64,000 bases of DNA from Pseudomonadota bacterium. Lineage in GTDB: Bacteria > Pseudomonadota > Gammaproteobacteria > Burkholderiales > Burkholderiaceae_F. The stretch is from contig JAKOQB010000039.1 of NCBI GenBank assembly GCA_029778535.1, forward strand, positions 105,298-169,297, written 5' to 3'. The stretch's first letter is position 1, and each line of letters starts with the position of its first letter. Positions 44,622 to 53,893 of this stretch are shown one piece after another. Made by a program: the position numbers and the translations under genes. A model generated the notes under the pieces. It made no database searches. It saw only the letters and a program-made list of their open reading frames with translations, and was not told the origin of the DNA.

Positions 44622-47600
44622 TCAGCGGATCGGCGCGTAGATGCCATGAAGTTCGGTGGGACGGCCGCCGGAGCGTTGGTACTCGATCTCCTTGTCCACG
44701 AACTGCTCGAGCAGTGCGACATGGTGAGCGTCATCGAGAGAGTAGTTCGCTACATAGTCCGGCCCAACCAATCGCCACAGGAAGCAGTTGCGGCGTGAAA
44801 CATGTCGGGACGCAAAGAATCGAGCGACTTCGGCCTCGATTACTTCGCTGCGGATTCCCTCGAACGTCGCTTCGGAGCAGTCCCGGTTCGGCAGCCGCTC
44901 ATCGGAAGTGCCGGTCCAGGCGTTGCGGCGAAATGACTGCGGCAGAGCTTCGAATATCCCGTTCGCCACTGCCAGCGCGCTCGCATCGAGTCGGTTTCCG
45001 TTCAACCCGATCTGCTCGCCGATCAGCCAAAGTTCTCCGTCGTCCGCAAGCGCGTCGCGAATCATGCGGAACACGTGTTCAAGTTCGACCATGTGATGGA
45101 TACCGGAGACGCACATCGCGATATCGAAGCGGGAGCCGAGGGCGGCAACCTCGTTGAAATCTCCGACGATCGGGCGGCCCTGCACATTGACAGGCATTGC
45201 GGCCGCCGCGCGCCGCAACAATTCTTCGTTGACGTCGATCATCGAGAGATCGACCGGGCAGGCAACCGCCCCGAATAACGCCGCTTCGACCAGGCCCATC
45301 CCGGTTCCGACAGAAAGGACGCGCAAACGTCCCTTGCTCGTCGCAAGGTCGCGTAGTCGCGCAGCGAAGTCAGGTGCCTTGCAGACGAGCCTTTCGCACA
45401 ACAGCGCATGCGCGTAATCGAACGCATTGTTGACCGCGCCGGGTATCTGACGCGACCGTTCGGACGGTATCAGTGCGTCGATGCCGAGCTTCGCACGCTT
45501 GCGCCGCTCAACGTACATCGGATGTTCGTACGCATGGGCAAAATGCTGACGTTCGAGCTCGATCCGGAGCTGCCGAAACGTCCGGGCGGCCAGCAAGTCG
45601 AGCTCATGAAACGGGCCGGCCACGAGCTGCAGCAACCACAACTTCGCCGACGCCGACTCGGTCACGCTCTCGGCGCGGAAGTGCAGGACCGGTCTAAGCC
45701 GCTGGCCAGCAAAACCCGGCACCGAAAGCGTCACCTGCATCGGCTCTCGACCGGGCTCGTTCGCCGCGACTGCATGCTGGACCAGCGGCCAAGTCCGCGA
45801 TCCATCTTCGACGGAAATGACGATCGTCCCGATCGTACGTTCGGCTCCCGACGATTCACCGACGAACTGCAAACGTAGCGAAAGTTCGTTCGTCCAGTTG
45901 ATGCTCGGCAGGACCAGCGTCTCACCGTCGTAGAGCAGCAATGCTGGCCGCAGTCGATTCAACTGCTTCGGCGGCATCCAGCGGTCGGCGACGACGACCG
46001 GCGCACTTGACTCGATCGTGTGATCGAGGTCAGGTTCGAGCGCGTATGCGGCCAGTGGCGCAGCGATTGATGGCCGAGGAAACACGCGCGGAGCGATCGC
46101 GGCGCCGGCGATGCTTTCTTCGACGCGTTCTTGACGATCCTCACGCCGGTCGTCATGTGAGCGTCCCAGAACGCGCTTGGCGGCGACCGCAACGGCGTGC
46201 CGGCGTTCGGGAGACATTGGCACGGCCAGGTAGAGTCGACGCAGCCATTCCGCCGAATGCGTCTTTCCGTCCTTGCCCGGCACCTGAACGACATTACCTT
46301 TCGAACGTCCGGGATGCGCCGCAACTTCGTGCTGCGATCGATCCCTAAGGGGACGAATCGTCGCTTCCTTCCCGGCGCTGATTTCCAGGTCCGCGTCTGA
46401 ACGAGTCGGATTGACGGTCAATCGATCGGCCAGCAGCTCGAGTCTGCGCGCGGCCTGTTCGCTCGTTGCAACCATCTCCTCGCTCGGCCGGGAATTCGTT
46501 TGATGCGGCGCCTCAGTGATCGAGGAAGCCGGCACCGTGTCTCTTGCGCTCGCCGCCTCCAGTTCTTCACAGCGGCGTTGCCAATGAGCTCGTTCCTGAT
46601 CCGCCGCCAGCTTGCCTGCGAGCGCATCTGCAAGAACGGCGCACCACGCCTCGTTGTTCCTGATGTCCTGACTCGAAATCGGCACCTCGACAGAGGGAAA
46701 CGCCGCCGCGTTCGACCCGCTCTCAACCGTCCCGACCGCGGCAAGCAGATATCCCCTGCTTGCGGCGGGTATGAGGGCCGATCGGTGCACGCTCAATATC
46801 AGTTCTCTCACGTCGTCGTCGAGCCCGGACAGGCGTTCAATGAAGAATCGCGTCCACGCTTCGCCGATGAATGTCGATCCGAGGTACTTGAGTCCGGCCG
46901 TTTCGAACGCATCGGCCAGGGTGGTCTGGGGCACCTCCTTGCCGAACGGCCAGTCTCCCTTGGAGGCCTTCTGGACTCGCCAGAGCCAGTACCAATAGCA
47001 GGCGCGGTTGGGGATCAACACGAGAACGTATCGCCTGGACCGGCTCGTCATGCCCCGCAGGAATCGGACTTGTTCATCCAAGTCATAGTGTTCGAGGACG
47101 CCGGCATTGAAGACCAGGTCAAATTCCGGCTCTCCGATCGAAAATGCGTCGGCTTGAACGAATTCAGCGTGTGCTCCAGCGGCACTGAAGCTTCGACGCG
47201 CAAAATCGAGCGCCTCGACCGAGAAGTCGAGCATGGTCACGTCGTACCCCGCCTGCGCGAGCGCCAGTCCCTGCTGGCCGCCGCCGCACCCGGCTTCCAG
47301 TACGCGGCCGCCATTCGGCAGCAGCTCCCGAACCAGGCACGTCCACTCTTCGTTGAAGGCGAGCGTGAACGGATCCGGTTCGATCAGCGGCAGGTCACGG
47401 TAGTAGGCATTCCACTTCTCCCGTTCTGCATGGCTGTGCTCGTATGCCTTCCGCTGCGCTCTGTATTCCTCGCTACCGTATGCCACCAGAAGCTGCTTGC
47501 CGGCCGGCCAGAACTCCGTATCGACCTCAATAACCTGCGCAAAAAGCCTTTCGAATCCACCCAAGCTCGCCGGGAACGAGTCCTCGTCAAAGCTCGCCAG

Positions 47601-48086
47601 GTGGTGCACGGCCCGCGGCTCCTCCCGATACGGTACGAGTGTCAGGTGAAGCAACCGCGTGCGTGCCAGGTTGGCGCGCAACACATCGAATGGTTCATCG
47701 AAGTGCTCGATGGAATTGCTGTTAACCACCACGTCAAACTCGCGCGGCAGCATTCCCGGCGCGAGGTCAAGGCTGGCACGCTCGAAATTCAGCTGCGGAT
47801 ATCGTGCACGGGCTGTAGCAAGTGCAGTCTCTGCAACGTCCAGACCCGTCACTTTCGCACGAGGAAAAGCTTGCGCCAGCTCCGCGCTTCCATCGCCAAG
47901 CGCGCAGCCCCAGTCCAGTATTGAAAGCTGCTGCTCTGCAAGCAGGGCGCGCTCGACTGCAGGCAATGCGCCAAGCAGCCGCTGCATGAAATGGCGGGTT
48001 TGCTCCGGACCACCATGGCGTTTCCAGTCGGCGGCGAAGTAGTCTTCCCACCAGGACGGCGAATTGATGTGTGCTTCTGCTCTCAT
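44622..48086 (-). CDS. Triple-module SAM-dependent methyltransferase
   Basis: A 1154-residue cytoplasmic protein containing three class I methyltransferase domains. Motif I is ILDWGCALGDG at 56-66, RVLEAGCGGGQQG at 261-273 and RVLSVGTGMGLVE at 922-934. Each is followed by its acidic post-I strand (GLDVAE, MLDFSV, MIDVNE) and an EH/HH motif (NSIEHFD, GVLEHYD, SGIHHMV). Residues 480-660 are a low-complexity, helix-rich linker; 690-825 look beta-rich, possibly a glycan-binding or structural domain. The protein may methylate a polysaccharide at more than one position or at its end. No signal peptide. Neighbour: triple glycosyltransferase downstream. Confidence 0.88.
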   Translation of the reverse strand: MRAEAHINSPSWWEDYFAADWKRHGGPEQTRHFMQRLLGALPAVERALLAEQQLSILDWGCALGDGSAELAQAFPRAKVTGLDVAETALATARARYPQLNFERASLDLAPGMLPREFDVVVNSNSIEHFDEPFDVLRANLARTRLLHLTLVPYREEPRAVHHLASFDEDSFPASLGGFERLFAQVIEVDTEFWPAGKQLLVAYGSEEYRAQRKAYEHSHAEREKWNAYYRDLPLIEPDPFTLAFNEEWTCLVRELLPNGGRVLEAGCGGGQQGLALAQAGYDVTMLDFSVEALDFARRSFSAAGAHAEFVQADAFSIGEPEFDLVFNAGVLEHYDLDEQVRFLRGMTSRSRRYVLVLIPNRACYWYWLWRVQKASKGDWPFGKEVPQTTLADAFETAGLKYLGSTFIGEAWTRFFIERLSGLDDDVRELILSVHRSALIPAASRGYLLAAVGTVESGSNAAAFPSVEVPISSQDIRNNEAWCAVLADALAGKLAADQERAHWQRRCEELEAASARDTVPASSITEAPHQTNSRPSEEMVATSEQAARRLELLADRLTVNPTRSDADLEISAGKEATIRPLRDRSQHEVAAHPGRSKGNVVQVPGKDGKTHSAEWLRRLYLAVPMSPERRHAVAVAAKRVLGRSHDDRREDRQERVEESIAGAAIAPRVFPRPSIAAPLAAYALEPDLDHTIESSAPVVVADRWMPPKQLNRLRPALLLYDGETLVLPSINWTNELSLRLQFVGESSGAERTIGTIVISVEDGSRTWPLVQHAVAANEPGREPMQVTLSVPGFAGQRLRPVLHFRAESVTESASAKLWLLQLVAGPFHELDLLAARTFRQLRIELERQHFAHAYEHPMYVERRKRAKLGIDALIPSERSRQIPGAVNNAFDYAHALLCERLVCKAPDFAARLRDLATSKGRLRVLSVGTGMGLVEAALFGAVACPVDLSMIDVNEELLRRAAAAMPVNVQGRPIVGDFNEVAALGSRFDIAMCVSGIHHMVELEHVFRMIRDALADDGELWLIGEQIGLNGNRLDASALAVANGIFEALPQSFRRNAWTGTSDERLPNRDCSEATFEGIRSEVIEAEVARFFASRHVSRRNCFLWRLVGPDYVANYSLDDAHHVALLEQFVDKEIEYQRSGGRPTELHGIYAPIR

Positions 48087-48471
48087 CGACCGTGAACACG
48101 AGTCGCAGATTGTGGCCGAATGCTGTGCCAGCCGTGTCTCGCATGCTGTGAGATGGTAAGGCGCATGAATTGGTTACCGCATTGGACCTCTGCGCCGGCG
48201 ACATGCGCTGTCGAGCGCCGCTGCAAATTCGCCCAAGCAATATGCGCCATCATCGAAACGTCGGCGCGACCACTCAGGTTGGGTAAGTCGCTCATCAAAA
48301 CCGTCACTTTCGACTATCTTTAAAGCGGACCTACACGACTGGTTGGCGAATCCAACCTTTGCGCAAACGCACCGCAGCCCAAATCGCGGCGAGCTTCCTT
48401 CGCCTTGGCTGGCGCGTTCGCCGCCGATCAGCAAACGTCGGAACAGGGCGCCCGCCGGCGAAGCATCGCAA
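48087..48471. other. 385 bp without a supported gene
   Basis: This gap lies between the triple methyltransferase start and the end of the DUF4434 gene, both on the reverse strand. A 74-codon reverse frame (48083-48307) ends in an ATGA overlap with the methyltransferase, but it lacks similarity and hydrophobic or domain structure, so I do not call it. The methyltransferase promoter is expected here. A short TTTAAAG stretch near 48318 is the most A+T-rich point. Confidence 0.5.
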
Positions 48472-50148
48472 CTACTGACTAGAAACCACTTCGATCTCGT
48501 CCAAGAATGTCCAACCGTTATTGGTGAGATCGACGCGAACATAACGAAATGTCGCTCCGAGGCGGTAGTCATTCGCGATGATGTAGTCACCCTGCGAAAG
48601 GGTTTGCGATATCAACGTCGGCGAAGAGAAACCAGACGACGGCCCGATTTGCTGCCATGGTCCATTTGGCCCCACATTTGACCCATATAGGAACATCGAG
48701 GCGGGAACAAGAATTGATGGAACGGTGTCTTTCAGGACGTGCGCAGCCACCCAGTCGAAGCGTCTTGCAACTCCAAAGTCAAGCACGACCGAAGCTGATC
48801 CATTGATTCCGGTCCACTGCGGATCGACAAACAAGGTCGCGTTCGCCGGGACCTGATTCGATAGCTCTCCCCCAGTGTCTGCATAGTTCGTGCTCGGCAA
48901 TGTGATGTAGGTGTAGCTGGCCGGCCGGACGTAGCTTCCACCAATTCCATAGAGCGCTCGGAACGCATCAAACATTCTGAGGGCGCCATTCTTTGTTCTA
49001 GCCGCGCTATCTGGCGTCGCCATCGCGGTCATGTGTTGATCGGCTGCCCAGACGACACGCTTGGCCGCGTATATGGAATGCGTTTGCCACAGTTGCATAT
49101 TCACGCGGATTAATCCCGAAGGAAACATCGAAGAGTTGAAGTTCAGGGCTTGTTGATTGCTCGCGTCCGTCGTGCAGCAGCTAAACATTTCAACGTCTGC
49201 CCATAGAGAATTCGATCCAATGCCAATGTACGGATCTGCCAGAGCACGGAAATGGTCTTCCAAGATGTATGGTCGTCGCCCGGCATATGAGAGCGGCATC
49301 GCGATGCTGCCAACACCGTCTTGCCACGCCTGTACTTCGACTCCTGTCCAGCCCTTGAAATCCCGCGCGATCGCCCCTAACGCGGTCGGAGTGACAGTAA
49401 CGTTTGGATTCTCTCCATACGTAGGACGGAGAAACGGGGCAATGACGTGCGGTTTGTTGGTAACGTGATAGGTGTTTGTTTCATGCCATCGAACGATGTT
49501 GCGCAAGTTCGCGTAGTAGGTGGCAAGCGGATATCGAATCGATGGGCTGTTTGGTAACCAAAGCGCTCTGGTAGTTGGCAACCACCAGAGCAAACCGGGT
49601 TCATCAGGCAAGTACCAGCCCGCCAACGAGTTGAAATATTGACCTTGAGAGTTCTTCAAGTAAGGATTGATCTCGACCAAGAGCGGGTCCATCGCGGCCG
49701 CGATTTCCGGCAGGGCGGTCTCGTAAAGCGCAGGATCAGCCGGCCAGAAGACTTTGTTCGTGTACAGGATGTTGCCATTGGAGTCCTTTACAGTCCCACC
49801 GGTGCACTCGCCTTGCGTACTGATAAGCCCGATATACACGGAGACACCTTTCGCAGCGGCCTGATCAAGGAAGATCCTAAGATTCTGTGGGAAGCCGTTG
49901 TAGTAGGTAAATGTTGCTGGAGCCCCTCTCTTACAGCTTGTGGCACGCTGAATCGCGGCGATGACTAAAGTATTGAAGCCGAGGCGATCGCGAATCTCGT
50001 CAACGTAAGCTCGAATTTCTGCTTCGGTCCAAGCGCGTCCCTCGCGTTCCGGCCATACGAACGTGCCGTCCAGAACGCCAGCGCGCGCCGCGACGCCATT
50101 CAGGAGCAAACCTAAGACGAGTATGAAATTTGCTAGAAGACATATCAT
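48472..50148 (-). CDS. Secreted DUF4434 glycosidase-like protein with C-terminal F5/8-type domain
   Basis: A 558-residue secreted protein. A signal peptide (MICLLANFILVLGLLLNGVAARAG) precedes a TIM-barrel-like DUF4434 domain with DGTFVWPEREGRAWTEAEI near residue 26 and AGWYLPDEPGLLWW near 174. The last 130 residues resemble a discoidin (F5/8 type C) carbohydrate-binding domain, ending FRYVRVDLTNNGWTFLDEIE. DUF4434 proteins are predicted glycoside hydrolases. The second ATG (50148) is favoured because GAGGAG is better spaced to it; an ATG three codons upstream is possible. Its G+C content is clearly lower than the flanking genes, suggesting recent acquisition. It may trim the exported glycan. 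Confidence 0.8.
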   Translation of the reverse strand: MICLLANFILVLGLLLNGVAARAGVLDGTFVWPEREGRAWTEAEIRAYVDEIRDRLGFNTLVIAAIQRATSCKRGAPATFTYYNGFPQNLRIFLDQAAAKGVSVYIGLISTQGECTGGTVKDSNGNILYTNKVFWPADPALYETALPEIAAAMDPLLVEINPYLKNSQGQYFNSLAGWYLPDEPGLLWWLPTTRALWLPNSPSIRYPLATYYANLRNIVRWHETNTYHVTNKPHVIAPFLRPTYGENPNVTVTPTALGAIARDFKGWTGVEVQAWQDGVGSIAMPLSYAGRRPYILEDHFRALADPYIGIGSNSLWADVEMFSCCTTDASNQQALNFNSSMFPSGLIRVNMQLWQTHSIYAAKRVVWAADQHMTAMATPDSAARTKNGALRMFDAFRALYGIGGSYVRPASYTYITLPSTNYADTGGELSNQVPANATLFVDPQWTGINGSASVVLDFGVARRFDWVAAHVLKDTVPSILVPASMFLYGSNVGPNGPWQQIGPSSGFSSPTLISQTLSQGDYIIANDYRLGATFRYVRVDLTNNGWTFLDEIEVVSSQ

Positions 50149-50370
50149 GTCCTCCATTCTCCTCAGAAGGTTTCGAAGACGAAGCAGGCTTCCGATCGCT
50201 TCGTAGCTTCACGAGTTGACCATCGTTTGTGAGCCCTATCAATCGCGCGTCGCAAGTCAAGGGTATCGCACCGCGCGAATTTTCCACTCGCACAATCAAT
50301 TCGCCGCATCAGCGAACGAGGACCGTTTGAGTCTTGCTTCGGCCGGTGTGTGGGTCGAATCGTCGACCGA

Positions 50371-51666
50371 TCATTGTGAAATCTTTATCGTCACCGCCGG
50401 TCGCGCCAATGCATGGACCGTGTGCATTGCGACCACCTTGAAAGGCAACACGCCATTGACGAAGTCAAGATATTCGGGTGCCCCCTCGACGTCGCGCCAC
50501 GCGGCCACCGCGAGCGTGTAGTCATCGGCGGCGAGGATATTGTCGAACTCGAAATCGACCCGCACCGGCGTGCCACTCGGAAAGTCGTCGAGGCGCACCT
50601 GCTGCGCCCGCGTGTATTCGCCGATCAGCTCCAGCGACTTGCGGTGCACGATTGTAAAGCCCACGCTCAGATCCGCCGGCGGCGGATCGAGGTCGCAGCG
50701 GTAGACGATCGTGATGCACATCCGCTTGCCGTGCTCGATCACGGTCGGCACGTCGCCGTCGGGGCTGGCGATCGCGGCGCTGAGCAGCCGCGCGCCGCCC
50801 TGGCCCCAGCGCACGGCGTGCGCGGGCGTGGCGCCGCTCGCGAGGTCGATCGCCTCGAACAGACCGTGCGCGGGGATCGCGGGTTCGGGCGCGGGCTGAG
50901 CGGGCGACTGCGGCGGCGTGGCGCCGCCGTACAGATCGCGCAGGTACTCGGCGGTCACGTCGGCGGGCGCGCCCTGCATGCGGATGCGGCCGCGGTCGAG
51001 CCAGATCGCGCGGTCGCAGAACAGGCGCACGGTCTGCACGTCGTGCGTGACCATCAGGATCGCGGTGCCGCGGCTCTTCAATTCGCGCAGGCGGCGGAAG
51101 CACTTGGCCTGGAACGCGGCGTCGCCGACCGCGAGCGCCTCGTCGACGATCAGCACGTCGGGCTCGAGCACCGTGTGCACCGCGAACGCCAGCCGCACGA
51201 ACATGCCGGACGAATACGTGCGCATCGGCTGGTCGAGGTGATCGCCGATGTCGGCGAACGCGACGATGGCGTCGAAGCGGCGCGCGATCTCGGCGTCGGT
51301 GAGGCCCAGCAGGCTCGCGCCGAGGTAGATGTTCTCGCGCCCGGTCGCCTCGCCGTGGAAGCCGGCGCCGAGTTCGAGCAGCGCGCCCACGCGGCCCGTC
51401 ACACGCGCGCGGCCGGCCGTCGGGGTCAGTACGCCCGCGATGATCGAAAGCAGCGTCGACTTGCCGGCGCCGTTGCGGCCGACGATGCCGATCGTCTCCC
51501 CGCGCGCCACCGCGAACGAGACGTCGTCGAGCGCGTGGAACACGCGCGCGTCGCCGCGCCAGCCGAACATCAGGTCGAAGAAGCGGCGCGCCGGCGACCG
51601 GTGCAGCACGTAGGACTTGCTGACGCCGTCGACCCGGATCGCCGCCTCGGCGGGCGGCGCGGTCAC
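50371..51666 (-). CDS. wzt: O-antigen ABC exporter ATP-binding protein Wzt
   Basis: The nucleotide-binding subunit that drives export of a finished lipid-linked polysaccharide across the inner membrane. In the 431-residue product, Walker A GRNGAGKS is at 63-70, the signature YSSGMFVRLAFA at 151-162, and Walker B VLIVDEALAVGD at 171-182. Residues from about 275 form a separate beta-rich domain, as in Wzt proteins whose C-terminal domain recognises a modified glycan end. The GTG start overlaps wzm by 4 bp. The neighbouring methyltransferase genes could supply the mark that this domain reads (inference). The 222 bp upstream of it toward the DUF4434 gene hold no gene. Confidence 0.92.
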   Translation of the reverse strand: MTAPPAEAAIRVDGVSKSYVLHRSPARRFFDLMFGWRGDARVFHALDDVSFAVARGETIGIVGRNGAGKSTLLSIIAGVLTPTAGRARVTGRVGALLELGAGFHGEATGRENIYLGASLLGLTDAEIARRFDAIVAFADIGDHLDQPMRTYSSGMFVRLAFAVHTVLEPDVLIVDEALAVGDAAFQAKCFRRLRELKSRGTAILMVTHDVQTVRLFCDRAIWLDRGRIRMQGAPADVTAEYLRDLYGGATPPQSPAQPAPEPAIPAHGLFEAIDLASGATPAHAVRWGQGGARLLSAAIASPDGDVPTVIEHGKRMCITIVYRCDLDPPPADLSVGFTIVHRKSLELIGEYTRAQQVRLDDFPSGTPVRVDFEFDNILAADDYTLAVAAWRDVEGAPEYLDFVNGVLPFKVVAMHTVHALARPAVTIKISQ

Positions 51667-52436
51667 AGCGAGTCCGCGAAGCCCGGTGTCAGCCGTCGAA
51701 ACCACAGCAGTCCGATTCCCGCGATCAGCGCGCCCGCCGCGCAGGCCATCAGCCACGCGCCGGGGTCGGGCAGGGTGGCCTGCATCACCAGCGCGCGCAC
51801 GTTCTCGATCACGCCGGTCAGCGGATTGGCATTCATCCACACGCGAAAGCCGGCGGGCACCGCGCTGATCGGATAGAACACGGGGCTCAGGAACATGATG
51901 ACGGGCAGCACGACGGCGATGGCCTGCGCCAGGTCGCGGAAGAATACGCCGGACGACGAGAGAATCAGCACCAGCCCGAACACGGCCAGCACCAGCGGCA
52001 CCGCGGCCAGCGGGGCGAGCAGCGCGATCGCATTGATTGCACCGTGCGCGATCCACGCAAAGCCGATCAGCACCGCGAAGCCGATCGCCAGGTGCACGCA
52101 CGCGCCCAGAGTCGCGGCCGCGGCCAGCAGCGGCAGCCGGAACGACACCTTCTTGACCAGCGATCCGTAAGAGAGCAGCAGCGTCGGCGCGCGTCCGAGC
52201 GCATCGGCGACGAACAGATACGGCACCAGCCCGCAGTAGAGGAAGAGCGCAAACGCGTACGGATCGTCGGCTCCGCCCCAGCGCGCGCGGAACACGAACC
52301 CGAACACGAACGTGTAGACCGCGACCATCGCCAGCGGCAGAACGAATGCCCAGCCGAAGCCGAGCACCGAGCCGCGGTAGCGGTCCTTCAGTTCACGGAT
52401 GAGAAGATGCTTGAGCAGGGCTAACTGATCGTGCAT
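51663..52436 (-). CDS. wzm: O-antigen ABC exporter permease Wzm
   Basis: A 257-residue ABC-2 type permease with six hydrophobic segments, the N-terminal amphipathic RELKDRYRGSVLGFGWAF motif, and SPVFYPISAVP. This is the pattern of Wzm/KpsM exporters. It pairs with wzt through a GTGA overlap. Its start lies inside the end of the upstream glycosyltransferase gene (16-bp overlap). The pair defines an ABC-transporter-dependent assembly route; no Wzx flippase or Wzy polymerase is seen in the window. Confidence 0.93.
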   Translation of the reverse strand: MHDQLALLKHLLIRELKDRYRGSVLGFGWAFVLPLAMVAVYTFVFGFVFRARWGGADDPYAFALFLYCGLVPYLFVADALGRAPTLLLSYGSLVKKVSFRLPLLAAAATLGACVHLAIGFAVLIGFAWIAHGAINAIALLAPLAAVPLVLAVFGLVLILSSSGVFFRDLAQAIAVVLPVIMFLSPVFYPISAVPAGFRVWMNANPLTGVIENVRALVMQATLPDPGAWLMACAAGALIAGIGLLWFRRLTPGFADSL

Positions 52437-53629
52437 GCCGGCTGGCCGTCGACCACGCGCGACCCGACGCGGCGGCCGAGCGAATATAGCCAACCTTCGA
52501 GCGGCCCGAAGCGGCTCGACCATGACCATTCGGCCAGCGGCAGCGGCGTCGACGCCTGCTCGCGCAGGTCGAGCGCGCGGCGCGCGCACGCGGCCAGATC
52601 CGCATCCGGCCGCGCCAGCACCAGCGCCGGATCGGACTTGAACCGCAGTTCGCCGAACGACGTGGCCAGCACCGGCAGGCCGAGGCCGCGGTACTCGTAG
52701 TACTTGATCGGGTCGACGCACTCGGTAAGCGGCGTCTGCTTGAACGGGATGATGCCGACGTCGAACGACGCGGCGGTGCGCAGCGCCTCCGCGTGCGACA
52801 TCGGCTCCAGGATCTCGACGTTGGGCGGGATCGATCCGTCCGGTCCCACGAACATCGGCCCCACCAGCACCACGCGCGCCCGCGGGTCGAACTGCAGCAG
52901 CAGGCGCGCCAGCGCGAAGGTCCAGTCCCAGTCGAACCACGCGCCCATCGTGCCGATGTAGCCGAACACGACTCCGGGGCGGCCGGCGGCGTCGGTCGAC
53001 TTGCGCGCCTGCCGGCGCGCCTTCTCGATCTTCGCCGGGTCGATGCCGTTCAGGCACAGGCGCACCGAATCGTGGCGCGCGCCGAGCTCGTCGCGCAGCG
53101 CGGTCGACGAGGTCTGCACCCAGTCGCACAGCGGCAGCAGTTCAGCCTCCCAGTCGGCCATCGCCCGGCTCGACAGTCCGCGATAGAAGTTCGCGTAGCG
53201 GTCCATCGCGTCGTAGAAGCGGCCCGAGCAACTGCGGCTCGCGCCGAAGGTCTGCAGCGCGTCGATCGCAAGCGGCGACGGCTTGCCGACGCCGATCGCG
53301 TACGGATCGCCGTTGAGCCATTCGCCGATCTCGTTGCGCACCGCGCGCAGGAAGGTGTGGCGGTTGATCCAGCGACCGACCTCGATCGGCTCGAACGGCA
53401 GCGCCAGCGGCGACAGCACGTCGACGCCGGGGATGCGCGCGTCGGGCAGGCGCGGCACGTCGGACGGCCGGCGCACGTCGGCCACGCGCGGCAGCCGCGT
53501 CGGATACGGATCGACCCACAGCAGCCGATCGACCGGGCCGGCGAGCATGGCCGCGGCCATGTAGTGCGGGCGTTGCCAGAAACTCGAGAAGCGAACCGGA
53601 GCGAAGTAGACGACGTGGCGGGCGGACAT
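52421..53629 (-). CDS. Glycosyltransferase family 1/4
   Basis: A 402-residue GT-B enzyme. The N-terminus has YFAPVRFSSFWQRPHYMAAAM, a WQRP/FQRP motif also present in the first module of the 1137-residue transferase. The second domain shows VVFGYIGTMGAWFDWDW and GIIPFKQTPLTECVDPIKYYEYRGLGLPV with the donor-binding glutamate. It probably adds a sugar of the exported glycan or its primer. The start is the ATG of MSARHVVYF. It is co-transcribed with wzm and wzt. The 264 bp between it and rmlD have no gene. Confidence 0.87.
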   Translation of the reverse strand: MSARHVVYFAPVRFSSFWQRPHYMAAAMLAGPVDRLLWVDPYPTRLPRVADVRRPSDVPRLPDARIPGVDVLSPLALPFEPIEVGRWINRHTFLRAVRNEIGEWLNGDPYAIGVGKPSPLAIDALQTFGASRSCSGRFYDAMDRYANFYRGLSSRAMADWEAELLPLCDWVQTSSTALRDELGARHDSVRLCLNGIDPAKIEKARRQARKSTDAAGRPGVVFGYIGTMGAWFDWDWTFALARLLLQFDPRARVVLVGPMFVGPDGSIPPNVEILEPMSHAEALRTAASFDVGIIPFKQTPLTECVDPIKYYEYRGLGLPVLATSFGELRFKSDPALVLARPDADLAACARRALDLREQASTPLPLAEWSWSSRFGPLEGWLYSLGRRVGSRVVDGQPACTIS

Positions 53630-53893
53630 CGGGGAGTTCTTGTTCGGGTCCGGTTCGGCGAGGTTCGGGGCGGATTCTAGAGCGTTTCGCGCGCGGCTCC
53701 GGTCGCGAAGCCGCTGCGTTACACCGGTTGGGTCAACTCGACGGTCGATGCGTCGGCCATTCCGCCAACGCCGCGCGTTTCCGCTCGGAGTACCGCGCGG
53801 CCCCGATCCTGGGGACGCGCAAAGACGTTCCATCCCAAGCACGAACTAGACCGAATCCGCATCCCGTTTCTCCGTGACGCGGAGAGGACGCGT

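Noticed and set aside
48083..48307. A 74-codon reverse frame that ends in ATGA over the triple methyltransferase start.
   Set aside because: The overlap is suggestive, but the product has no recognisable structure and no supporting ribosome-binding site.
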